Source: CAVONV01 sp963697355 (lineage in GTDB: Bacteria > Acidobacteriota > Vicinamibacteria > Marinacidobacterales > DATDRI01). Taken from it: a stretch of DNA of 64,000 bases. Positions 57,222 to 64,000 of this stretch are shown here, piece by piece (within the stretch, counting starts at the first letter, position 1; the number at the start of each line of letters is the position of its first letter). Below the pieces are notes generated by a model, which was not told the DNA's origin, made no database searches, and saw only the letters and a program-made list of their open reading frames with translations. The DNA lies in the NCBI GenBank assembly GCA_963697355.1, contig CAVONV010000011.1, positions 248,001 to 312,000 on the forward strand. The letters run 5' to 3'. The position numbers were made by a program, and so were the translations under genes.

Positions 57222-59894
57222 CTAAGGCGCCTTGGACAGACTAAGTAGGTTCGCGAACAGCCGGTAGGCGCCCGGAACACCCGCGGGGAGTTGCCGGAAG
57301 AACGAAACACCCGCGTAGACGTACACTCCTTCTCCGACTTTCGCGTACACGAGTCCCCCATTGTGAGGCGTCTCTCCCGGATCAGCAGCCTCGAGAAGAG
57401 GCACATAGCGAGGGTCCAGGTCGGTCAAGTGATAGAGGGACCGTTCTTGCACCCAGCCATCCCAGTCTCGGGCATCAATGCGGTTGGGGAAATTGAAAAC
57501 GGGATGGTCGGGACGAAGAACCTCGATGGCCGCCGTTTCATCAGTAATCCGGTGATTGGAAAAATACTCCGGCTGTGACATCCCCGCCGGATAAGGTGGC
57601 AGGCTTCGTTCCGTGTAGTCACGCCGCTGATACTGGACGATGAGTGTTCCCCCCTGGCGGACGAAGTCCATGATGCGACCATGGTTGGCCACAAAATCGG
57701 ACCGAACTTGGGAAGCCCGGATGCCCACCACGATGGTGTCGAAGCGAGACAGGTCACCCGTCGCCAAATACTCCGCGTCGAGAAGGGTCACGTCGAGTCC
57801 CATACGCATGATGGCGGCTGGAACCCTATCACCACTCCCCATGAGATACCCCACGCGTACGTCTTCGATTTCGAGGTCCAGAACTTGAACGGTGGCAGTG
57901 GCCGGCTGGTAGAAACGGTGAGTTTGAACGTGCGGGTAGGAGATGGTGTGCATTTCATCGCCGAACCTGCGCTCACCCGATGCCGCCTCTACCCCGATCA
58001 TGTAGACACCCTTATGAATTCCACCTGGAATCTCAATCTGGAAATTGAGCGCCGTCCCCTCCCCTTTTCGCTCCAAATCAAAAGGTGCTCGCACAGGAAC
58101 GGATTTCCACCCCGAAGGAAGGTCGAGCTCGACTTCGCCGCTCATGGCTTCCCGGGACTGGTTCTCGACCCGCACCACCATCCGCTCCGTTCGGGGCGCC
58201 ATGGATGTGGGTACGATCAAGAGGTTGGAATCCAATGACACCGTCAAAGCTGGGACCAGATTCACGTCGCGTCGGATCTCTCCTCTTGCCGGATCGGCGT
58301 AACGGTACTCGACCGTCTTCACTATCTCGATGGGAACACCTTCGATCTCCATCGACACAAGGGCTTGTGCCACCGGTCGGCCGAATGCAAGGGCTTTCGG
58401 GTCGTCATCCGACCAATCATAGATATCCCCTTTGCGACGGGAATCCATCCAGTAGGGTTGAGTCAATTCGGCATCGGTCGGTGCGGTAACCTCGAAGAAT
58501 GCTTCATACTGTCCCTCCTCTGCTCGAAACCTCATTCCTCGCATCGAAGTCGTTCGTCTTGGCTCCGCTTCACTGACGCGCCAACCGTTCGGAACCTGGA
58601 CACGGACCTCCTTGACGGTTATCGACGAAGCTGAGGACTCGGGGTGAAAGAGACGGACTTCGACACGCGTCGATTCCTCGCGAACCAGCGTTTCCGAGTC
58701 AGCCAAGGCATCCACCACCACGCCTGCGGCCATTTGAATCGCCTTTGTGAACGACTCCTCCTTGAGGCGAAGGACGTAATCGGCATCATAAACCGCTTTC
58801 TTGTCCACCGAGGAAGCCCCACTGAGGATCTGCCTTGCTTCCCGAACCGATTTCAAACCTCGCGTCAATGGATCGATGATGAGCGTCGGCTCGAGAATGT
58901 CGTACCCGTCCAAGGCATCGCGAGCCGCCGTCTGCGCACGGCTCAAGGCATCATCGATCAAACCCGTGGGGAGACCGCTCAGTTTCGCCAAACCGGTCAA
59001 GCTCGTGTCGATCCCGTCGAACAGATCGGACTCTGGAGTAGGCGTGGAAACATGCGGCTCCAGTAACCGGAGGCCCGATGTGTGAGGGCCTCTCAGTTCC
59101 AACATCCCCATCTCTTGCGACTTGTGCTGGCTTCTCCCCTCGATGGCAATCTCGAAGTAGCTGCGGCCAAACAGAGGGTCGTATCCACCGGTCGCGACAC
59201 TGAGGCCTGCCGGTTCTCCCGCGTCGGGACGGAATCCCTGACTGACGTATAGCTTCAAAGGTTGCCAAGGCAGGAGCCCCTCGGCGATTTGCTCCGGGAA
59301 TTGATTCGGATCCCCGGCCTGATGAAAGGCAATGGGTGTCAAATAGCCGACGAACCGATGGTGCCCATGTCCGTCCGAAGGCGTACCCGTGAAGCGAGAT
59401 ATCAGGACCAGTGGCCGATACATGCGGATGGCCCGTACCATATCTCCCAGAATCACCTCTTCACCCCACTTCTTCGCTGCCTCCTCTCGAGTTTTGCTGA
59501 ATCCAAAGTCCAAGGCACGAGTGAAAAGCTGCTCGCCACCGTCGAGACGCCGCGCCTGGAGCAATTCTTCCGAACGAATGATGCCCAAGCCCTCGAAGAG
59601 CTCCGGTCCGATGACGTTTTGACCTCCCTCGCCACGGGTGAGCGATAGATAAGCAATTCGAGCCTGATCCCCTCGGGCGAGCCGTGCCATCAACGCAGAG
59701 TCTTCATCGTCTGGATGAGCACCCGTATGGAGTGCGCTCGCCGTGCTAGGTAGGCCGAGAAGAAGCTGAACCAAGCCTGCCGCTCCTTGACTGTATTTCG
59801 CCCTCACTTGCGCGCGAAGCTCGCCCGACGGAACCACGGATATGACGGCAAGCAGCATCGATAACACGGTCAGTCGATAGGCTCGAGAATTCAT
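57222..59894 (-). CDS. Secreted PIG-L/LmbE-family deacetylase with long C-terminal extension
   Basis: 890 residues; ATG at 59894 after AGGAGGG. Signal peptide MNSRAYRLTVLSMLLAVISV, cleaved near LRAQ. The N-terminal 260 residues are a PIG-L deacetylase: zinc motif GAHPDDED (58-65) and the distal ligand in SDGHGHHRFVGYLTP. The rest comprises beta-sandwich, NPCBM-like segments (VRVEVRLFHPESSASSITVK, VRVENQSREAMSGEVELDLP) and a C-terminal part that looks like a glutamine-amidotransferase/ThuA-type Rossmann domain (FDTIVVGIRASQVRSDFVAN, GGTLIVQYQRRDYTE). PIG-L enzymes de-N-acetylate amino sugars; this one would act on exported glycans. The frame is intact. Confidence 0.88.
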   Translation of the reverse strand: MNSRAYRLTVLSMLLAVISVVPSGELRAQVRAKYSQGAAGLVQLLLGLPSTASALHTGAHPDDEDSALMARLARGDQARIAYLSLTRGEGGQNVIGPELFEGLGIIRSEELLQARRLDGGEQLFTRALDFGFSKTREEAAKKWGEEVILGDMVRAIRMYRPLVLISRFTGTPSDGHGHHRFVGYLTPIAFHQAGDPNQFPEQIAEGLLPWQPLKLYVSQGFRPDAGEPAGLSVATGGYDPLFGRSYFEIAIEGRSQHKSQEMGMLELRGPHTSGLRLLEPHVSTPTPESDLFDGIDTSLTGLAKLSGLPTGLIDDALSRAQTAARDALDGYDILEPTLIIDPLTRGLKSVREARQILSGASSVDKKAVYDADYVLRLKEESFTKAIQMAAGVVVDALADSETLVREESTRVEVRLFHPESSASSITVKEVRVQVPNGWRVSEAEPRRTTSMRGMRFRAEEGQYEAFFEVTAPTDAELTQPYWMDSRRKGDIYDWSDDDPKALAFGRPVAQALVSMEIEGVPIEIVKTVEYRYADPARGEIRRDVNLVPALTVSLDSNLLIVPTSMAPRTERMVVRVENQSREAMSGEVELDLPSGWKSVPVRAPFDLERKGEGTALNFQIEIPGGIHKGVYMIGVEAASGERRFGDEMHTISYPHVQTHRFYQPATATVQVLDLEIEDVRVGYLMGSGDRVPAAIMRMGLDVTLLDAEYLATGDLSRFDTIVVGIRASQVRSDFVANHGRIMDFVRQGGTLIVQYQRRDYTERSLPPYPAGMSQPEYFSNHRITDETAAIEVLRPDHPVFNFPNRIDARDWDGWVQERSLYHLTDLDPRYVPLLEAADPGETPHNGGLVYAKVGEGVYVYAGVSFFRQLPAGVPGAYRLFANLLSLSKAP

Positions 59895-60081
59895 GTTCCC
59901 TCCTAGAAACTCAAAGATAGTGGCAGGTTAGCGCTCCATCCGCCGACCGTCAAGAAGAGCTCAACGAGCGAATGGCGCTACTAATCTTGTTCTCGAGCTC
60001 TCTTCCCGTGACCCGTACTTGACATGTCCGAATCCAAGGCATAACTTCCCGCCCATGTCGCTCCAATCCTAGTTTGAAAAC

Positions 60082-61227
60082 ATGCCACAGGATCCCGTGT
60101 GTCGATTCGATAACCGAGCCATGGTTATCATGGACCCGGATCAAGAGCGGGTCTTCTCTGCCGATCCTCTTGGACGTGTCTCATGGATCCATACGCCTGA
60201 GGTCATATATCGCAGAAGTCATTCCAATCAATGGTACCGGCTGACACGGGAGCAATGGAACAAACTCGACCCAGTAGACACGAGTGAGATCGACGCCTCT
60301 ATCCATTTGTGGATTCCGGCCTGGAAACGAGCCCACAAGAAAGCGACCGGCAACCTGAAGCACAACCTTCAGCAATGGCTCGACCAGTTCCTCGACTTCC
60401 ATCGAGAAGAAGGAGACCGATTTCGTTCGATATACGAACACATACCCATCCTTCCCCCCGACGCTTACCAAACACTCTACCTTCAGCTATCCCGAGGCTG
60501 TCCGTGGAATCAATGCTCCTTCTGTAATTTCTACCGGGACACAGAATATCGGGTCCATAGAGCGGATGAACTGACAAAGCACATACAGGCGGTTCGCTCG
60601 TACTGGGAGGGCGCCCTGGGAGGGCGGAACGGCCTGTTTCTAGGCGACGCCAACGCCATCGCTATTCCTATGGAGCACCTCGTGAGCCGACTCCGTTTGG
60701 TCCGGACGATTTTTCACGAGGAGCCTCTTCAAGGACTCTCTTCTTTTTCCGATTTCTTCACCTCACCTCAAAGAGCCCAAAACGATTTTGCCAAACTCAG
60801 AAACGAGGGGCTCCGACGGGTTTGCTTCGGTGTCGAAAGTGGGCACAGGGAGCTGCTCGACCAAATCCAAAAACCCGTGGGTCCCAGCGATGTCGAGCGG
60901 GTCATCCAGAACGCCAAAGCGGGCGACATTCAGGTAAGCTTGATATTCATCGTCGGCCTTGGAGGTCGTCGATATCGGGAAGCTCACTTTCGGTCCTCGA
61001 TGGAGCTTTTGTCAGACCTTCGCCTCGAGCGTTCCGACCGCATTTACCTTTCACCCTTGGTGGTCGAGCCAAGCGCCGGGTACAACGAAATCGCCGAGGA
61101 GCATCACTGGGATTTCCTCACAAACCAGGAAGTGGACCGCGAGATGTCCCGGTGGAAGGAAGCGACCGGCACGTTGCACCCCTCATTGCCCGTTAGTTTG
61201 TACAATATCCGGCAATTTGCCTACTGA
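60082..61227 (+). CDS. Radical SAM protein with CX4CX2C cluster motif
   Basis: 381 residues. The 4Fe-4S motif is RGCPWNQCSFCNFYRDTEYR: Cys140, 145 and 148, giving CX4CX2C, not the common CX3CX2C; the PWN-x-C-x-FC form occurs in a known radical SAM subgroup. Downstream are GLFLGDANAIAIPMEHLVSR, RRVCFGVESGHRELLDQIQK and VSLIFIVGLGGRRYREAHFR, the SAM- and substrate-barrel elements. The first 120 residues (including SIHLWIPAWKRAHKKATGNL) are not a B12 domain and I do not recognise them. The substrate is unknown. The VOC-nitroreductase gene follows 11 bases later, so they are probably co-transcribed. Confidence 0.85.
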   Translation: MPQDPVCRFDNRAMVIMDPDQERVFSADPLGRVSWIHTPEVIYRRSHSNQWYRLTREQWNKLDPVDTSEIDASIHLWIPAWKRAHKKATGNLKHNLQQWLDQFLDFHREEGDRFRSIYEHIPILPPDAYQTLYLQLSRGCPWNQCSFCNFYRDTEYRVHRADELTKHIQAVRSYWEGALGGRNGLFLGDANAIAIPMEHLVSRLRLVRTIFHEEPLQGLSSFSDFFTSPQRAQNDFAKLRNEGLRRVCFGVESGHRELLDQIQKPVGPSDVERVIQNAKAGDIQVSLIFIVGLGGRRYREAHFRSSMELLSDLRLERSDRIYLSPLVVEPSAGYNEIAEEHHWDFLTNQEVDREMSRWKEATGTLHPSLPVSLYNIRQFAY

Positions 61228-61238
61228 GGAGGCATCAC

Positions 61239-62075
61239 ATGGCAGGCATACAGTTTCACCGCACCAACAATTTGAGCGTCGTCACAGATTTCTATCGAGA
61301 CGGTATCGGCATGGAGGTCTGGCTGGAGCAGAAAGACTGCACAATCTTCAAACACGAGAATTTCCTACTCGGTTTTTGCGAGCGGGAAGCAAAGGACACT
61401 TCTGGCATCATCACGTTCTTCTATGGCGAGACGTCGCAGGTCGATGACATGTACGATAAGCTCAAGGACCGGGCTACGTCCCAACCAGAGGAAAACAAGA
61501 AGTACAAAATTTACCAGTTCTTCGCGCGTGACCCTGAGGACCGATTGGTCGAGTTTCAGTGCTTTCACCATTCTCTCGACGCCTACGCCGACGGGGCAAC
61601 GATGCTGAAGGGTCGAAGAAGCATTCGCAGCTTCACGGAGCAACCTGTGACCGATGAGGACCTTTGGAAGGTGTTCGAGCTTTGTCGCTATGCACCTACG
61701 TCACGGAATTCCCAGTCTTACACTTTCTCAGTCATCCGCGACCCCGCAAAGCTCGAATGGTTGGCACGCCTTCGAGGACCAAACAGTGCACCCATCGGTA
61801 GCGCCAAACTGGCGGTCGCTGTTACAGCCGACCCAGCCGTGTCCAAGAGGCACGTTCAAGATGGATGCATCGCCGCCTATCACTTTCTACTAAGTGCGTG
61901 GCTCCAGGGCCTCGGGACTTGCTGGATCGCAGCCATGGACCGAGACGATGTAAAGGATGTACTCGGCGTACCGCGGGACCACTACGTCGCTACCGTTTCT
62001 CCCTTAGGTTACCCGGCAAAGCTGCCCGCAACACCGGAAAGAAGACCTGGAAGTCAAATGGTCCGTTTCACCTGA
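61239..62075 (+). CDS. VOC/glyoxalase-like domain fused to nitroreductase domain
   Basis: 278 residues; ATG at 61239 with GAGGAGG upstream. Residues 1-112 form one vicinal-oxygen-chelate module: FHRTNNLSVVTDFYRDGIGM, then YKIYQFFARDPEDRLVEFQC with the typical DP-x-G/D-x-x-x-E ending. From about residue 122 a nitroreductase starts: MLKGRRSIRSFTEQPVTDED, LCRYAPTSRNSQSYTFSVIR (FMN contacts), a central helix VQDGCIAAYHFLLSAWLQGL and LGVPRDHYVATVSPLGYP. The frame is continuous across the junction, without any shift, so the fusion is real in this sequence. The role is unknown; the VOC part may position a substrate for flavin-dependent reduction or oxidation. Confidence 0.85.
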   Translation: MAGIQFHRTNNLSVVTDFYRDGIGMEVWLEQKDCTIFKHENFLLGFCEREAKDTSGIITFFYGETSQVDDMYDKLKDRATSQPEENKKYKIYQFFARDPEDRLVEFQCFHHSLDAYADGATMLKGRRSIRSFTEQPVTDEDLWKVFELCRYAPTSRNSQSYTFSVIRDPAKLEWLARLRGPNSAPIGSAKLAVAVTADPAVSKRHVQDGCIAAYHFLLSAWLQGLGTCWIAAMDRDDVKDVLGVPRDHYVATVSPLGYPAKLPATPERRPGSQMVRFT

Positions 62076-62111
62076 TGGTCGTTTTCCAGAAAACTGATAT
62101 GAAGGTTCACT

Positions 62112-62161
62112 ATCTTCATGGTTTCGGGTGAATCCTCTGATTCATCGAACACTGTCCCCAA
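62112..62161 (+). repeat. 50-bp dispersed repeat, copy B
   Basis: Second copy of the element at 53883-53932 (45 of 50 identical), about 200 bases before the dihaem cytochrome gene, same orientation relative to that gene as copy A to its neighbour. Confidence 0.75.
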
Positions 62162-62362
62162 CCTTGTTCCGGGACTGTCCGTTCCTCGTGGACGTTCTTG
62201 AAAGCTAGTCTCTCGTGACATAGACTGACGCCACGAATGAGAGGTCCTGAAACCACGGCCCGAGACAGCTTTGTCGCGAACTGGATAAAGTGCAGAGCAG
62301 CAGGGCCGGTGTCGCCATCGCGCAGATCAGGACCCAGGGCTCTTAAGTCAAAGGAGGTCGTT

Positions 62363-63106
62363 ATGCATTCCTTCATCCGCCACCTCACACTCGTGGCAGT
62401 GTCATTATCTTTAGTTACATTCCTCGCTTGTGGTGGAGGGTCCGCGCCCGAGCCGGAGCCGAAAGAAACAGAAGCACCGACCGAAACCGTTACTGATCAC
62501 ATGAAAGAGCACTTTAGCCAGGTCAAAGGTGCCCAAGAAGCGGTTATCCGCGGTGATCTCGAAGGGGTAAAGACCTCGACACAGTGGATGGCCGAGCATC
62601 AAGCCGCCGAAGGGTTACCGGAAGGCTGGGAACCTTTTGTGACCGAGATGAAGAATGCAGCCAAGGCCGCAGGAGCAGCGTCAGATCTGGACGCCGCGTC
62701 CGCGGCAGTCGCCACGATGGCCAAAGCCTGCGGCGCCTGTCACCAGGCGACGGGCACGAAACCCGTCTTTACCATAAGTTCGCCCCCTCCCGAGGATACC
62801 GGCACCGTACCTCACATGGTGGGACATATGTGGGCGGCCGATCGAATGTGGGAAGGTCTCATCACGCCATCAGACGAGTCCTGGAACAACGGGGTGGGTG
62901 TTCTGGCAGGAGCGCCACTTCATGGGAAGGATCTGACGGGTGACGAACAAAAGGACGATATCGACACCTTGGCGGTGCAGGTTCATGAGTTGGCAACCAA
63001 GGGCAGCGAAGCGTCGGAGCTCGATGCCCGAGCCGACATTTACGGTAAGTTCCTCGCCACTTGTGCGAAGTGCCACCAGGGTCTCGGCAAGGGAGGACCG
63101 AAATAG
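62363..63106 (+). CDS. Dihaem c-type cytochrome lipoprotein (cytochrome c'/c556-like repeats)
   Basis: 247 residues; ATG at 62363 after AAAGGAGG. Signal peptide with lipobox near SLVTFLAC, then an acidic Pro/Glu linker. Two similar helical modules each end in a CxxCH haem site: KACGACHQATG and ATCAKCHQGLG. Haem near the C-terminus of a four-helix module is the cytochrome c' / c556 arrangement, here apparently duplicated (MAEHQAAEGLPEGWEPF is like the start of the first module; HMVGHMWAADRMWEGL that of the second, with candidate Met axial ligands). It is probably a periplasmic, membrane-anchored electron carrier or gas-binding protein; the partner is not adjacent. Confidence 0.85.
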   Translation: MHSFIRHLTLVAVSLSLVTFLACGGGSAPEPEPKETEAPTETVTDHMKEHFSQVKGAQEAVIRGDLEGVKTSTQWMAEHQAAEGLPEGWEPFVTEMKNAAKAAGAASDLDAASAAVATMAKACGACHQATGTKPVFTISSPPPEDTGTVPHMVGHMWAADRMWEGLITPSDESWNNGVGVLAGAPLHGKDLTGDEQKDDIDTLAVQVHELATKGSEASELDARADIYGKFLATCAKCHQGLGKGGPK

Positions 63107-63134
63107 AGGGCTTTTCCTAGGATTAGAATCACGC

Positions 63135-63195
63135 AAGGCGCGCCGAAAGAGCCCGAGGGACCTCAGCGTTCCGATGATGACCGGGCGCGCCTTTT
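63135..63195 (+). terminator. Terminator-like long inverted repeat after the cytochrome
   Basis: AAGGCGCGCC (63135-63144) and GGCGCGCCTT (63184-63193) are perfectly complementary over 10 bases with a 39-base interior, followed by TT. It starts 29 bases after the cytochrome stop. Confidence 0.6.
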
Positions 63196-63205
63196 GTCAA
63201 CGATG

Positions 63206-63247
63206 CCGGGGGGCCGTCCCTAAGAAGGACTGTCCCCCGTACCTTTT
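63206..63247. other. Hairpin with GTCC/GGAC stem and T-run
   Basis: GGGGG-CC-GTCC, loop CTAAGAA, GGAC-TGT-CCCCC, then CGTACCTTTTT. A second terminator-like structure directly upstream of the hypothetical gene at 63287. Confidence 0.5.
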
Positions 63248-63286
63248 TGCCTTGCTCTGAAAGTCTGTCAAAGGAGTCGAGGACCG

Positions 63287-63832
63287 TTGGAGACCTTCAC
63301 AGAAGCGAAGCCATTCGTGGAGAATCCACAGTACTTCCAAGACCGCCGAGACGCCCTTGCAGCACTGGATGGAAGCTCCATCGACAAGCCGATTCTCGAC
63401 ATCATTGATGGCTTCTCTCAACTGACCCAGTGCTTCACCCAGCAAAGTTGCTACGGGCATTTCTTGAGTGCTCATGGACAAGATCCTCACAACTTGAACC
63501 CCATCCCTAGTCAAAAAACGGATTGGATCGAGTACAGAATCGCCTATCTCGCGTTCTGCATAGACAACAGCCCACCCGGAAAGGCTCTCTATGATGGACT
63601 AGCACGAATTTCGGAGAGTGATCCGGCTTATATACAGTTCGGCTCGGCGGAGTGGTTCTGCGAACGCCACGTCAATTCTTATGCGCTTCAGGTCGAGCCC
63701 GTGAGGTACAAGACGAAGGACAAGATCACGCTCGAGTATACGGAAGCACTCGAAGTCCAGAAGCGTCGAGACATCTTCTTCCGCAAGGTTCGGGAGTTGC
63801 TGGCAAGACAATTGATAGCCCGTGGGAGTTGA
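63287..63832 (+). CDS. Hypothetical protein
   Basis: 181 residues; TTG start at 63287 with AAAGGAG about 9 bases upstream. Largely helical and charged with no signal peptide. A short cysteine/glutamine-rich segment, GFSQLTQCFTQQSCYGHFLS, and a SAEWFCERHVNSYALQVEPV strand are the distinctive parts; the C-terminus is a basic helix (EVQKRRDIFFRKVRELLARQ). I do not recognise a family. The methyltransferase gene follows 33 bases later in the same direction, so the two may be linked. Confidence 0.6.
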   Translation: METFTEAKPFVENPQYFQDRRDALAALDGSSIDKPILDIIDGFSQLTQCFTQQSCYGHFLSAHGQDPHNLNPIPSQKTDWIEYRIAYLAFCIDNSPPGKALYDGLARISESDPAYIQFGSAEWFCERHVNSYALQVEPVRYKTKDKITLEYTEALEVQKRRDIFFRKVRELLARQLIARGS

Positions 63833-63865
63833 CCTGAACATTTGGGTAACGAGAAGAAGAATGAA

Positions 63866-64000
63866 ATGACAAAACCCATCAACGCTTGGGACGAAGTCTT
63901 CAAGCATCGGGGGAGGTTGTTCACGGAACCGCATGAAAATATGTCCGACCTGGTTCATACCTTGAAAAAATCGGGGGGCACCACCGTCCTCGATTTGGGA
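63866..64000 (+). CDS. Class I SAM-dependent methyltransferase, truncated by window end
   Basis: ATG at 63866; 45 codons visible, open to the window edge. Residues 36-45 read KSGGTTVLDLG, the start of motif I (SAM-binding glycine strand) of class I methyltransferases. The preceding helix (PHENMSDLVHTLK) fits the usual N-terminal region. Substrate unknown. Confidence 0.65.
   Translation, partial: MTKPINAWDEVFKHRGRLFTEPHENMSDLVHTLKKSGGTTVLDLG

Overview
The window looks like a chromosomal piece of an Acidobacteriota genome (inference). Several gene types point there: two 'acidobacterial duplicated orphan' MacB-like permeases (one behind a PadR regulator), two Ser/Thr kinases with C-terminal propeller or TolB/TPR regions, an Oar-type TonB receptor with a carboxypeptidase-regulatory N-terminus, paired secreted imidazolonepropionase-like amidohydrolases, an M61-like protein, and many signal-peptide or lipobox proteins. 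The DNA is moderately GC-rich by eye. I saw no rRNA, tRNA, CRISPR array, insertion sequence, phage or plasmid module.

Layout. 1-4.6 kb: truncated outer-membrane barrel gene, a secreted protein, receptor-like kinase. 4.9-9.8 kb: EF-G of the mtEFG1/spdEFG1-like type, a P-loop ATPase fused to a SLOG-like domain, a FitA/VapB-VapC-type toxin-antitoxin pair, and a decayed HNH gene. 10-17 kb: ADOP permease, ExeA-like ATPase, a divergent intergenic region packed with hairpins, a B12-binding radical SAM enzyme, and a ParB-HATPase fusion. 17-23.7 kb: leftward operon TetR > outer-membrane factor > adaptor > RND pump, with a likely TetR operator. 24-31.8 kb: TonB receptor, two amidohydrolases, an M61-like protein, DinB. 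31.8-36.6 kb: Na+/solute symporter and an HlyD-ABC ATPase-ABC permease operon. 36.8-41.2 kb: PilZ, PadR-ADOP, two small proteins. 41.2-48 kb: chlorite-dismutase/HemQ-family protein, M20 hydrolase, amidohydrolase-3, exported FAH-family protein, APC permease. 48-55.7 kb: second kinase, Tat-exported PLP enzyme, isochorismatase-type hydrolase, lipoproteins, a secreted HEXXH protein. 55.7-64 kb: Fe-SOD, an unusual DksA-like protein, PIG-L deacetylase, second radical SAM protein, a VOC-nitroreductase fusion, a dihaem cytochrome and the start of a methyltransferase.

The main caveat is frame integrity. At least 14 otherwise well-conserved genes, including EF-G, are interrupted by single-base shifts, often in 2-5-base homopolymers. 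In most cases undoing the shifts gives a full-length family member with a codon count that is an exact multiple of three. I read these as assembly or sequencing indels, not real pseudogenes, and annotate the whole genes with the shift positions. The HNH gene is the exception: it also lacks its middle.

Themes: export and cell-envelope functions dominate (RND and ABC pumps, TonB receptor, secreted hydrolases). Small intergenic repeats recur: an 8-bp tandem repeat after three genes, a 7-bp repeat, a 12-bp duplication and a 50-bp dispersed pair.
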